Made by a program: the position numbers and the translations under genes. The notes under the pieces are model-generated. The model was given only the letters and a program-made list of their open reading frames with translations, did no database searches and was not told the origin of the DNA. A DNA stretch of 64,000 nucleotides. Origin: Lytechinus variegatus. Its lineage: Eukaryota > Echinodermata > Echinoidea > Temnopleuroida > Toxopneustidae. The stretch is from NCBI RefSeq assembly GCF_018143015.1, contig NC_054746.1, forward strand, positions 34,442,830 through 34,506,829, written 5' to 3'. Shown here one piece after another: positions 34,330 to 45,583 of the stretch (position 1 is the stretch's first letter; every line of letters begins with the position of its first letter).

Positions 34330-36085
34330 AATTACATCAATTTGCTTAGCAAATATAGGAATATTTCTGGAGTTGTCGGTGAAGTACTCTCTGAACTGGC
34401 TGGAATGGAAGCAAAGCGTTTACCAAAATATACATGGATCACCCAGGTCTTAATTCTTGCAAGAAAACTTTCCCAGATGCAAGTTCTTGGGGACCTTTTA
34501 GGCAGCGAAAACAACACTCTGCACTTGGATGGAACAACAAAGATGGGCAACCACTATGGCACCTTTGATGTGTCTACTGAATCAGGAACTCGAGTACTAA
34601 GCCTCAGGGATATGAAAGGTGGCAGTGCATCTGAGTACTTCGCAACTTTTGAGGATATTGTATCAGATATTTTACGAGTGGTTTGCCACAAGGACAAGGA
34701 TTTGGATACCTCAAAATGCAGAGCAAGCCGTTAAAACTTGGGAAAGTATCATCGCAACAAAACCTCTAGGAGCCATGGCGAAAGGGTTTTGATCTAGCAA
34801 AGGAGAATCTGGGACCTTACGCCTCATCAGGACTGCAGTGAAAGCATTTGAGGAGCATGGGTTTGAAGCAAGTGGAGTGATGGGGCCTTTCGACAACTTC
34901 CTTGCTGGGAAAGAAGTTACCTGAGGACTGAATATCCTTTTTGATGACAGCGGGGCAGTGTTTTATTATCATGATCACATAACAGATTTTATCCTCAGGA
35001 ACTGCCCAACTCCCAACTGCCTTATCACGGCTGTGACGTCAGATTTGTCGGAAGATGTCTTCCTTGCCGGTATGCAGGCTTTGGGGATCATCAACCACAG
35101 ACTAACTACTCGTCTCTGGTCCCTCCTTGAGAGGCCAACAATTCATATATTTGATATGAATGAGCACTAACAGAGGGTTGTAGACAAACTGAAAAAAATG
35201 GTCCACCAGAAGGAGATGGCTTCAGCCAGTCTTTTCCTCTACTTGTTGACGATGAAGTCAGCCAAGCATTTAACTCTGACACCATTTCAGATGAGGTCTC
35301 TGTGATGACAGGTCTTGAAACTGATGTGTGCAGCAATGTGTAGAGTTTCCGAACGTATGCTTGTAGATCACCTGATAGGGGGAAGATTGGACATCTGATG
35401 AAATCCGCAGTCAAACAAGGACTGTGCCAACTACCAACATTGCCTCAGAGCATGACTTTGGGCAACTTGATCATCTGAAGCATGATAAACCAAATGCAAA
35501 CACAATATCTATTGAAGCACTGGTGATGTATGTCACAAATCACACCAGTGCATGGATCAGTTCCCTCCCTACAGATGAACAACATCACTATCTGACCATA
35601 GCTTGTCAAAAAGCCCCTTCAGTAAAAAAAGCCTTTGATGAGCAACAGAAAGTGCTGAGAGAAAATCTCACAAAGCAGCATATTGAAAAAGAGAGGATAA
35701 AGAAGGAAAAGGAGGCAAGGCAGCAAAATGAAAAAGAAACACTAACTCAATGGCTAAGTGAGTTTGGAGGGATATGGGTGAAAGGCGGTTGAAGCTGGCA
35801 AGCAGAGAGAGGCTTTGTCAGTTTAGCTCAAGTTTCGGCATCGGGTAATGAATCAAACAGCCCCTGAAGCCTCGATGTGGTATATGTCGAAAGGGGGTAT
35901 GCCCAAACCCTTATCAGAAGTTAAAGCAAATTTACATGCCATCATTATGCATAATATTGCTAGCTCAACAATTTCAACAACACCAATGTCAAACTACCAA
36001 CCCGAAGAAGAGCGACAAAGACTTATTTCTGATAGTGTGAGCAAGATACAAAAGCAAGCACAAAATGAATGTTCTGTATGAGATT
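34330..36085 (+). mobile_element. degenerate ORF of an unclassified multicopy transposon-like protein
   Basis: Successive open blocks belong together by their order and style: an N-terminal block with an LHLDGTTKMGNHYGTF segment (34490-34560), a middle block with FNxLFxDSGAVFYYHDHI-type residues (34880-35165), a block starting TTNIASEHDFGQLDHL with a charged coiled coil (35424-35790), and a C-terminal block beginning FRHRVMNQTAPEASM (35830-36080). I recall proteins of this shape as large uncharacterised families in cnidarian, echinoderm and mollusc genomes. The DGT segment could be the first Asp of a DDE/RNase H-fold nuclease, but that is speculative. The copy is interrupted several times and cannot be functional as it stands. 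Confidence 0.5.
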
Positions 36086-36109
36086 CATTACAATGATAGC
36101 GATCATGCT

Positions 36110-36165
36110 AAAATCAATTTGGCAGAAGATTATCTGAAATCAATTTGGCAGAAGATTATCTGAAT
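36110..36165. repeat. 26-bp tandem duplication
   Basis: AATCAATTTGGCAGAAGATT followed by ATCTGA occurs twice head to tail, at the tail of the transposon-like ORF. Confidence 0.85.
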
Positions 36166-36870
36166 GGAGAACTGCGCCTGCTGGATGAGAAATTGCAAGA
36201 ATAATTGAAGCTTTCATTAAAACACTGATTACTTTGAGGTATATATCTTTGATCTGTTACCAGAGGAACCTCAAACTACAATGTGAAACCCTTTTCATGT
36301 ACTTTCTAGTACTTTATGCTCCTGTTTTTCCCTTTTTCCTCCCTTTTTCACAATTTTTTCTTTGTTTTTCTATGTTTTTTCTTTGTTATTCTATGTTTTT
36401 CTGTTTTCCTTTCCAATGAAACCTTTTCTTTTAACTTATATCTGTTATTAACTTATATCTGTTATAGAAATGCATATCTCATATTACAAGGTGTTTGTAA
36501 TAGCAATTTAATCTACAAAATTAACTTTTTGAATATTTTCTTTTACTTTCTTTGTTTTGTTTCCATGGCAACAATATATTTGGATTTCTAGTTTCTCTTC
36601 AAATTTTTATTATCATTTCATGGAAATTCAGCAATCAAGAGAATTCTGTTGAAAATTTCGAAGACAATCAAGATTTATTTTTGATGATATGGTACATCAA
36701 AACTGCTTGTAATGTTGTGACATATACTCATTTCTGTGCACTGAAATCGCTTTCGCTGCCATGGTTACATTATAAATCTCTATGCAAAAACTTCAGGAAA
36801 TACCCCTGAAAAAAATATTCTAAAAATCATATCTCAAGAACCGATTAATATTTTGACTCCATTTTTTTTA
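36166..36870. other. no gene recognised
   Basis: T-rich. The small open frames have Phe/Leu-rich low-complexity translations. Confidence 0.4.
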
Positions 36871-36874
36871 TATT

Positions 36875-37215
36875 GAATGATAAATTGTGTTTTCCATATA
36901 GGCCTACAATTCAAAAGTGTCATGATATAATGGACTTCAATTTTTACCCTAACATCCCTACTAATACGCAAGATATGTGCAAGGCAATCGTGCCTAGGGA
37001 GTACTACTCCCTAGGCACATACAATTTCCAGATAGGGAAGAGCTTGCCGAAGTTAGAAGAGGTTTCGAGGTTATGGGCATGCTGGGAACAGTTGGTGCAA
37101 TCAATGGAACGCACATCCCATCAAGGCTCCAAGTGAATACCCCCATGATTATTTCAATCGCAAGGGATTTTATTCACTCATTATGCAAGCTGTGATCGAC
37201 CACAACTGCAGGTAA
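36875..37215 (+). mobile_element. PIF/Harbinger transposase relic
   Basis: The transposase DDE core is readable: GFEVMGMLGTVGAINGTHIP (about 37057-37118), then in another frame DYFNRKGFYS and QAVIDHNCR (about 37147-37212). In functional Harbinger transposases the first box is GAIDGTHIP, so the first catalytic Asp is Asn here. The second box (V-D-H..C) is intact. Frames change near 37118 and everything after the second box is missing. Confidence 0.75.
36990..37018. repeat. perfect 14-bp palindrome
   Basis: GTGCCTAGGGAGTA, one base, TACTCCCTAGGCAC. It lies inside the Harbinger relic and looks like a small inverted duplication created at a break or repair event. Confidence 0.9.
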
Positions 37216-37489
37216 ATAACAAAAATAATAATAGGATTTCTATAAAGTAAAGGAAAATGCATGAATTGATGAGAGTAGACCAAGAGAGGGCCTGAGCAAC
37301 ACTATATTAAAACTGAACTTTTCATGTTACATGAGTGTATGTGATTAAATTTTTCTTTAGAATTTCATTACAGAATGCCTTGGCTTTATTCAGAGGCATC
37401 AATCCTCCTGAGATGAAACCATATGACAAAGGGATGAAGGTATATGTCTACCATGAAGTGGTAAAATATGCAGTGGTTCCATTCAACAC

Positions 37490-39620
37490 ACGAAAAGTAT
37501 GTGACAGACATGCTCACTTATCAAAATACAAGTGAGAAGCTGACAAGTCTAGAGAAGTCATGGGTGCAATTTGATGTGTGTGGAAGATGGATGCGCTTAA
37601 ACTGTGTTGCCTTCTCTAAGCACTCAGTGGAAAAAGATTATTCCATATGCTCTATCAGTGCTGCTCTTAAAAATGATTGAAATCACTCAATTTATAAAAG
37701 CTAAACCTGATATCAAATTTAACTACATGTACAAGTATTGGACTACTTTTGGTAGAACATGCAGTAAGATTTCAGTCAACCAAATCAAATAGGTGAGATG
37801 CTCACTTATCAAAATACAAGTGAGAAGCTAACAAGTCTAGGGAATTCACGGGTCCAATGTGATATGTGTGGAAGATGGACGCACTTACATTGCGTTACCA
37901 TCTCTTAGCAACCATTGGAAAAAGATAACTCCATATGCTCAATCTGTGCTGCTCTTAAAAATGATTTACATCGCTCAAATTATAAAAGCCACAGCTGAGA
38001 TCAAATTTAAATACATGTACGGGTATTGGACTACTTTTGGTAGAACATGCAGTAGATTTCAGTCAAGACATGCTCACTTATCAAAATACAAGTGAGAAAC
38101 TTACAATTCTAGAGAGGTCATGGGTGCAATGTGATGTGTGTGGAAGATGGATGCGCTTAAACTGTGTTGCCTTCTCTAAGCACTCAGTGGAAAAAGATTA
38201 TTCCATATGCTCTATCTGTGCTGCTCTTAAAAATGATTGAAATTGCTCAAATAATAAAAGCTAAACCTGATATCAAATTGAAATACATGTACAAGTATTG
38301 TTGTACTACTTTTGGTAGAACATGCAGTAGATCCAGTCAACCAAAGCAAAGTATGTGACATGCTCACTTATCAAAATACAAGTGAGAAACTAACAAGCCT
38401 AGAGAGGTCATGGGTGCAATGTGATGTGTGTGGAAGATGGATAAGTTAACCAAAGCAAAGTATGTGAGATGCTCACTTATCAAAATACAAGTGAGAAACT
38501 AACAAGTCTAGGGAATTCACGGGTCCAATGTGATATGTGTGGAAGATGGACGCACTTACATTGCGTTACCATCTCTAAGCACCCATTGGAAAAAGAAAAC
38601 TCCATATGCTCAATCTGTGCTGCTCTTAAAAATGATTTACATCGCTCAAATTATAAAAGCCACAGCTGAGATCAAATTTAAATACATGTACGGGTATTGG
38701 ACTACTTTTGGTAGAACATGCAGTAGATTTCAGTCAAGACATGCTCACTTATCAAAATACAAGTGAGAAACTTTCAAGTCTACAGAGGTCATGGGTGCAA
38801 TGTGATGTGTGTGGAAGATGGATGCGCTTAAACTGTGTTGCCTTCTCTAAGCACTCAGTGGAAAAAGATTATTCCATAAGCTCTATCTGTGCTGCTCTTA
38901 AAAATGATTGAAATCGCTTAAATAATAAAAGATAAACCTGATATCAAATTGAAATATATGTACAAGTATTGTTGTACTACTTTTGGTAGAACATGCAGTA
39001 GATCCAGTCAACCAAAGCAAAGTATGTGACATGCTCACTTATCAAAATACAAGTGAGAAACTTTCAAGTCTACAGAGGTCATGGGTGCAATGTGATGTGT
39101 GTGGAAGATAGATAAGGATGTGTGTGGAAGATGGATAAGTTAACCAAAGCAAAGTATGTGAGATGCTCACTTATCAAAATACAAGTGAGAAGCTAACAAG
39201 TCTAGGGAATTCACGGGTCCAATGTAATATGTGTGGAAGATGGACACACTTAAACTGCGTTACCATCTCTAAGCACTCAGTGGAAAAAGATAACTCCATA
39301 TGCTCAATCTGTGCTGCTCTTAAAAATGATTGAAATCGCTCAAATTATAAAAGCCACAGCTGAGATCAAATTTAAATACATGTACCGGCATTGGATTACT
39401 TTTGGTAGAACATGCAGTAAATTTCAGTCAACCAAAGCAAAGTATGCGACATGCTCACTTATCAAAATACAAGTGAGAAGCTGACAAGTCTAGAGAAGTC
39501 ATGGGTGCAATGTGATGTGTGTGGAAGATGGATGCGCTTAAACTGTGTTACCCTCTAAGCACCCGGCGGAAAGAGATAATTCCATATGCTCTGTCTGTGC
39601 TGCTCTTAAATGATTGACAT
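37490..39620 (+). repeat. tandem array of PHD-finger-like units with higher-order structure
   Basis: Seven full and two truncated copies of a unit encoding a zinc-finger-like peptide of the form SWVQCDVCGRWMRLNCV then SKHSVEKDYSICSICAALKN (full copies near 37560, 37855, 38120, 38523, 38790, 39213, 39497; truncated near 38410 and 39080). C-x2-C ... H-x2-C ... C-x2-C spacing matches PHD fingers; several copies have N for the H. Units are 270-290 bp, each starting ATGCTCACTTATCAAAATAC. Copies C-D-E (38070-38740) and F-G-H (38745-39430) form a ~670-bp higher-order repeat. No frame runs across units. Such PHD fingers occur in chromatin proteins and in transposon ORFs; which applies is unknown. Confidence 0.8.
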
Positions 39621-39888
39621 CGCTCAAATCATAACAGCCCAAAACTCATACAGAGTTCAAATATGAGTTATATTGGACTTCTTTTCATGAATCTTTCATG
39701 GTCACAAGAGTATGATGACCTTGGTTAAAGTCAAATCCCAAGATTCAAGCAGACTAAATTTCTGTAATATTGAGGCTTACAGGGGCTATCGATTCATGCA
39801 TAGGGGTGGTAGAGCTAGAAAACCCAGGCCATCACATTGGACTGAGTCCCAAACCCTCACTGCAAAAAATCAATTGTTTTCAATGGTT

Positions 39889-40137
39889 GTGTTACGTGTG
39901 CTGATTCCTCCACAGCTCCCACGTAAACCTCCTAGGATTCTGATCTCCATTCAGAAACTCATGGACTCCTAGAAAACAAACCACGCCGTGTCAAGTTGTT
40001 TTGAAACACAGTTTATTATTTACACATGACGTCCGATTCCAACCATTCTGACTAACAGGTCCGTTGTTCACCCGTGGCCATTACTAACTTTTCTAGTCTG
40101 TTCTCAAGACTTATGCGTGTATCATTATCTCGTCACA
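39889..40137 (-). mobile_element. Ty3-type LTR (fossil), minus orientation
   Basis: On the minus strand a purine-rich tract (AAGGGAGGGAG) is followed by TGTGACGAGATAATGATACA, a TG-start typical of an LTR. The segment contains AATAAA and can be closed at GTAACACA (39889). The adjacent internal sequence to the right carries Ty3-type RNase H, so this would be its 3' LTR. The left LTR edge is the less certain one. Confidence 0.55.
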
Positions 40138-41210
40138 CTCCCTCCCTTAAAAAAAAACATGCTTATAATTTTTCACTAATTCCATGTTATCAAATTGGTC
40201 AAAGTTTAGGATTTAGTTTACACTCGTGACAATGTGTCTGCAACAATGTTGTCTTTTCAATCTAGATGTCTAATGTTGAAGTTGTTCTCTTGGAGCAGTA
40301 GACTCCACCTCGTAAGTCTTTGATTTTTGTTTTTCATCTTACTTAGAAAAGTCAACGGATTATGATCTGTCCATATGTCCACTGCATGTTGAGATCCACT
40401 CACATAGACTTCGAAGTGTTGCAGTGCAAAGATTAATGCCAAAGTTTCCTTCTCCATTACTAACTTTTCTAATCTGTTCTCAAGACTTATGCGTGTATTA
40501 TTATCTCGTCACACTCCCTCCCTTAAAAACATGCTTATAATTTGTCATTAATTCTATGTTATCAAATTGGTCAAAGTTTAGAATTTAGTTTACACTCGTG
40601 ACAATGTGTCTGCAACAATGTTGTCTTTTCAATCTAGATGTCTAATGTTCAAGTTGTTCTCTTGGAGCAGTAGACTCCACCTCGTAAGTCTTTGATTTTT
40701 TTTTTCATCTTACTTAGAAATGTCAACGGATTATGATCTGTCCATATGTCCACTGCATGTTGAGATCCACTCACATAGACTTCGAAGTGTTGCAGTGCAA
40801 AGATTAATGCCAAAGTTTCCTTCTCCATTACTAACTTTTCTAATCTGTTCTCAAGACTTATGCGTGTATCATTATCTCGTCACACTCCCTCCCTTAAAAA
40901 AAAACATGCTTATAATTTTTCACTAATTCCATGTTATCAAATTGGTCAAAGTTTAGGATTTAGTTTACACTCATGACAATGTGTCTGCAACAATGTTGTC
41001 TTTTCCCGGTAGATGTTTAATGTTGAAGTTGTTCTCTTGGAGCAGTAGACTCCACCTCGTAAGTCTTTGATTTTTGTTTTTCATCTTACTTAGAAAAGTC
41101 AACGGATTATGATCTGTCCATATGTCCACTGCATGTTGAGATCCACTCACATAGACTTCGAAGTGCTGCAGTGCAAAGATTAATGCCAAAGTTTCCTTCT
41201 CCACAGTGGA
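40079..41210 (-). mobile_element. Ty3/gypsy fossil: triplicated LTR-start/RNase H segment
   Basis: Three head-to-tail copies of ~370 bp (about 40079-40456, 40457-40826, 40827-41205), each containing the start of the LTR, the polypurine tract and an RNase H stretch (EKETLALIFALQHFEVYVSG, TDHNPLTFLSKM). The rightmost copy continues into HLPGKDN. Copies are very similar, implying recent local duplication of an already dead element. Broken. Confidence 0.8.
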
Positions 41211-41900
41211 ATAATTTCTCTGACTGCTCGAAAACTTCCTTGAGAAGAATGATATGCACCTGTCTTTTCCCTGTTCATCTTACTGCATAAGAACAGCTCC
41301 GGCACCCATATCACTAGCGTCAACCATCAGGGAGAATGGCTGACTAAAATCTGGAGCCATCAGTACAGGATTGGTAGATAGGAGTGCTTTCACTTTGTCA
41401 AAAGCACTCTGACAGTCACTGGACCAGATGAACTTCATCTCCTTGCGTAGTAGATTGGTCAGCGGGGCGACAACATCAGAGAAGTTATGGCAGAACCGTC
41501 TGTAGTAGCTTGGCATGCCAAGAAACCTCATCATTTCCTTCCGGTTGGTTGGAGTCGGGAACGCAAGAATAGCTTCTACCTTCGCTGAGAGTGGTCAAAT
41601 ATGACCTGAACCAACAACGTCACCCAAGAAACTAACAGCAGCACCTCCAAACTCACTCTTGCCAAGTTGACTGTCAATTTGGCATCAGACAATCTCCTGA
41701 ACCAATCTCTGATTCTTTGTACATGAACTTCCCAATCTTCACTACACACAATCAAGTCATCTATGTAAGCTTCACAGCCTTCAAGACCAGAGACAAGACT
41801 ATTCACAAGTCTTTGGAATGTAGACGGCTCATTTTTCATACCGAATGAAATGATAGCACAACCAGTGTTAAGTGCTGTAGAATCTGAGCTGAAACATGAA
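41211..41900 (-). mobile_element. Ty3/gypsy fossil: reverse transcriptase region
   Basis: Minus-strand pieces carry the connection region (FLGMPSYYRRFCHNFSDVV, PDFSQPFSLMVDASDMGAG) and the palm with the YIDDLIV box. They are in the order expected for the same element as the RNase H copies to the left. Broken in several places; a fossil. Confidence 0.8.
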
Positions 41901-42252
41901 CGTGAAGAGATGTGTAACATTGAGAGAGATGAACCATGTGTGAAATTGAAAAATTCAGAGGTTCTAACACACATCAATAACAAACTAACCCACTTGTCTG
42001 AGGAGAGGAGGAATGTGAAAGAGCTGTTGAATGAGTATCCGCAGTTATTTGCAGATATCCCATCTTGTACTGATGTTGTTGAACATAATGTTGATATGGA
42101 AGATACCGCCCCAATCAAGCAGGCACCTTATCGTGCTAACCCAGTAATAATGAAGAATCTTGAAAAAGAAATAGAGTACATGCTGCAGAATGGCATCATC
42201 GAGCCAAGTAGAAGATTATCTCGTCACAGGTTGGGACAACTGAGAACATTTT
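41870..42252 (+). mobile_element. Ty3/gypsy fossil: N-terminal RT segment in opposite orientation
   Basis: Plus-strand coding relic with NEYPQLFADIPSCTDVVEHN and IKQAPYRANPVIMKNLEKEI, the region just ahead of the RT fingers in Ty3 elements. It is inverted with respect to the RT pieces immediately to its left, so an inversion or a second insertion is implied. Broken. Confidence 0.75.
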
Positions 42253-42569
42253 AAAGACATTCACATTTTTTATAGACCCCATACGAAAAGAAAAATCCTT
42301 GGCTAGTCACTCATGTAACTATTTGATGTACCTCCTTTGATTGATCACAAAACCTAATGCTGGAAGAGGCCTTACCAGATAAATTATGAAGTGATTGTAT
42401 ACTCTCTTTAATTGTAATTACAATGCATATAGAAATACATAATATTTTTTATAATATCAACTGAACTTTTATTTTGAATTTCATTGTAGAATGCCTGAAT
42501 AAAAGACCTGGTTTTGACTTGTATTATGAATGTTTGCTGTGCCATCCTAATCTCTCTCTCTCTCTTCGC
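42253..42569. other. no gene recognised
   Basis: AT-rich linker between the Ty3 and pogo-like relics, with a (TC)n run at about 42553-42567. Confidence 0.35.
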
Positions 42570-42816
42570 AAACCAGAGCTGAAGGAGCGAGGTATACAAT
42601 CTCTATAAATGGATGGAAGGTGATACTTTCTATGACTGGTTTGAGAATATGTTTATTCAAAACATTAAAGAGATTCACCTAGTGATACTTATATTTGATG
42701 GGCATGCTTCTCAAATAGCTTGTAAAGCTTGCTATAAACGACCGCATTACTGTATTACACCTGTATTCAGACACTATCCATTATTTGCAACCACTTGATG
42801 TTGGTGTGTAAGAAGA
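42570..42816 (+). mobile_element. pogo/Tigger-type transposase relic (DDE domain)
   Basis: The translation shows ARYTISINGWMEGDTFYDWF, then IHLVILIFDGHASQI and, after a frame change near 42750, HYLQPLDVGV. These are the core blocks of the pogo-superfamily DDE domain (W-M, hDGH, LQPLDVG). Only the core remains; no inverted repeats located. Confidence 0.75.
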
Positions 42817-43740
42817 TATGATGTGCCTCAAATAGGATTAAGTTCTAACTGGCCATTATTGCAAAGTACATAAGAAAAGTACAATTCAACCATGATAAGA
42901 ATGATTCCATATTATGGAGATTTGCATCTTTACGAGATGAAAACTGGGATCTGTCAGGGCTATAGCAACCATCTTTGCCCCCAGTGGGATTGGTAGACTA
43001 GGCTTTCCAATCTGACATAATTCCTAACCAATGAGATAAGAGGCCAACTCACGAAGTTTCTATCAGTTATGTACACACTGGCTGACAGCCAGTGGAGTAG
43101 CAGTTACGGCTGCAGTGACTAGCCAGAAACCACAAGTTAGCAAGTACTGCTCTCTGGCTAGTGACCCTACACAGAGGTGGTAGTTGAGGGGATTGTTGAC
43201 CCTTCTTATGATTTTCCATATCAAAAATTTGGAAGCAAATAACAGACCAGTGGTCATTTCTTGATAACACTATATAGGCCTACAGAGGTTTAATAGGTTA
43301 GCTGCAACAACATCACTGCGACATATTGGTAGAAGCGAGGAGCTTCTTGGTACAAGTGGTCATGTGTAATAACATAGTATAGTCTACGCTTACAGACCTA
43401 TATCAGTTATCAACACACGTACAGCAAGGAATGTTCAAGATGCAAAAAGAAGCAGCACTTCTCCAAGGTATGCAAGTCCAGAACGGAAAAAAAATCATAA
43501 AAAGTTGCTATAAATTCTTTCGCAGCCAGAGGCTGAATTGTGGAATCTTACAAATCAAAAATATAAACATTACATTAACATCATAAATAATTACATAATT
43601 ACACAATGCAAAATTAAAATACTAATATGATATCCAAAAACAAACTATGAGTACAGGATATCATGCATTAAAAGAAAACAAATTAAGCACAGAGACTCAG
43701 AGTTTACCTTAGAGTGACAGAAAGGGAAAGGGACAAAGAG
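42817..43740. other. no gene recognised
   Basis: A patch with local inverted words (GGCTGACAGCCAGTGG, CACTGGCTGTCAGCC-like) at about 43078-43100. No exon. Confidence 0.35.
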
Positions 43741-43744
43741 ACAG

Positions 43745-43805
43745 TTACACAGAGAGAGAGAGAGAGAAAAACATGGACAGAGAGAGAGAGGGGGGGGGGG
43801 GGTGA
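43745..43805. repeat. GA microsatellite with G run
   Basis: (GA)n runs followed by an uninterrupted stretch of about 13 G. Confidence 0.9.
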
Positions 43806-44052
43806 AGAGGAAAGTAACTCTTGCTGGAATGTCAACTACTATGACAACAGTGACAATTCTGCTTCCTGATTGGCTCTTCCATTGAAAGTTGACATTAATC
43901 AAGCAAGAGTTGCTATCATAGCAACTTTTTCATGAAATGGGCCCCTGATTCTCTTATCCTCATATCATCAGTTACTTTCTTTCCTTCGTTTGACTTTAGC
44001 TGCATCATCTTTTGGATTTATGTTCCGACTTTCATGTACCGCCACATGATAA

Positions 44053-44283
44053 GTTTGATTATCGATTTTTGATGGCTGAAAAGTAATCTTAGTTCACGAA
44101 AACCACAGCACTCTTCGCAATTCACGTCCGGTCCTTATCCTGAGCCATGGCGCTGGCTGGTACCCCGTGAGTGGACGCTACTCATGTTTGCCAGTATACG
44201 TGCACAATGTGGCAGGACAGGAAGCGTGCAGTGGTTTTCGTGACGTTTACTTTTCAAGTTTTTAGCCATAAAAAATAATCAAA
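44053..44283. repeat. ~55-bp-arm inverted repeat upstream of a zinc-finger ORF
   Basis: TTTGATTATCGATTTTTGAT, GGCTGAAAAGTAA and CACGAAAACCAC on the left (44053-44105) are inverted as GTGGTTTTCGTGACG, TTACTTTTCAAG and AATAATCAAAC on the right (44229-44283). The 44290 ATG follows directly. It may be a MITE, or the left part of a larger element carrying the ORF. Confidence 0.65.
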
Positions 44284-44289
44284 CTCATT

Positions 44290-44740
44290 ATGCGGCACTA
44301 CATGAATGTCTCAAATCCAAAAGATGATGCAGCTAAACGAAGGAAAGAAACTGATGATCAATACGAGGATAGTAAGAGAATTAGAAGTAACAGGAAAGAG
44401 TGGGAACAAAACCACAAGTGGCTTAAATTTGACAAGGCAAAACAAGTGATGTTCTGCCAAACTTGTCGCGACGCGAAAATTAAAGGTGATGCGGGGAAAA
44501 AACCAAAATGTGTTTTTGACGGGTGCAGCAATTACAGATTGTCCACCGTTAAAAAAACATAAAGAAAGCTCAAACCATGAAACCACGGTTGAAATAATAA
44601 CAGCTGCTCGCAGAGAGCCAGGCACTTCTGTGGCGGTGAGGATGATTCAGAAACTAAAATTAAAAGGCAACAGATCATCTCCAGCATCTATTTCGCAATG
44701 CACATGCCGTGGCAAAACAGTGATGTTTTGACAATAAATT
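44290..44740 (+). mobile_element. hAT-like/TTF-type zinc-finger ORF fragment
   Basis: The first 75-90 residues (RKEWEQNHKWLKFDKAKQVM, FCQTCRDAKIKG, then FDGCSNYRLSTVKK) resemble the TTF-type zinc finger at the start of some hAT transposases and their host relatives. The characteristic continuation (KKHKESSNHETTVEIITAAR then EPGTSVAVRM) follows in another frame after the run of seven A near 44555, so one A-tract slip separates them. The downstream dimerisation/DDE region is not present. It is either the 5' exon of a hAT-like gene or a truncated copy. Confidence 0.6.
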
Positions 44741-45580
44741 GATCATAACCATGATCAAATGTGAATTGAATGATGTTCTTTCCAATTTCAGTTTTTGTGA
44801 AGTTGTATTCATTTTATTATGCATGGTTTCCCTCAGTGTTGGTGAGGGTGTTGTTTCTATTTCAGGAAATGTCACTGAAACTTGTTCATTTTAAAACATA
44901 CCTCTAACTTTAAGTCTAAAAATGAACAAGTCTCAAGTAAACAAAGGTGTGAAAAGAATCATGAGTAATTTTCTTTTTTTATCTCCTTTGAAACAAGGCT
45001 TGAGTTTGTCCTTTTTAATCCACAGAAAGGTTCCACCAGTAATGTAGTGTTTCAAAGCAAACTTACACATACAGACTTGATACACTTTACAATTTATCAT
45101 GATACAATATTTTCAATATGCATGTGATGGCCACCTAAACTGCCATTTGACCACCTAAAGTTCAGTCCAGGGTGCCCGCCTGACTTCCAAAAATTAAAGT
45201 TAATCGAGAGGCCTGGAAGACTGATATCAACCTTCCAGGACTTGTAAAAATCTTACACACCCCCGCCCTGCTGAGAACACAAAAAAAATGAAGAGATTGA
45301 GAGAAACTCAAATCAATCAACCGACTGAATAATTGTTTAGATTTCAAGCTCAAACTATGATGAAATTGAAATATTTTTGGAATCTCTACATTGTTAATTT
45401 TAGTATTTAGAGATGAATACTAGTATTGTGAAAGGTATACATGTTAATTGCCATCAATCAGCAGCATTAAAATTGCAGTTTTATGGTTGTTGTAAGGTAT
45501 GTGAATGACATAGCACCAACAGGTGTACACATGATTGAATTTAATGTGTAGCATTAGGTATCATTTTTGGTATCAAGAAG
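44741..45580. other. no gene recognised
   Basis: AT-rich sequence between the zinc-finger fragment and the next Ty3 relic. Confidence 0.35.
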
Positions 45581-45583
45581 TTT

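Noticed and set aside
37490-39620. CRISPR-like regular repeats
   Set aside because: Units are coding-like, 270-290 bp, and the sequence is eukaryotic; this is a tandem duplication array, not a CRISPR.
39712-39972. 86-codon frame after the PHD array
   Set aside because: Some LINE-like flavour (GGRARKPRPSHWTESQ) but no recognisable domain, and it overlaps the putative LTR.
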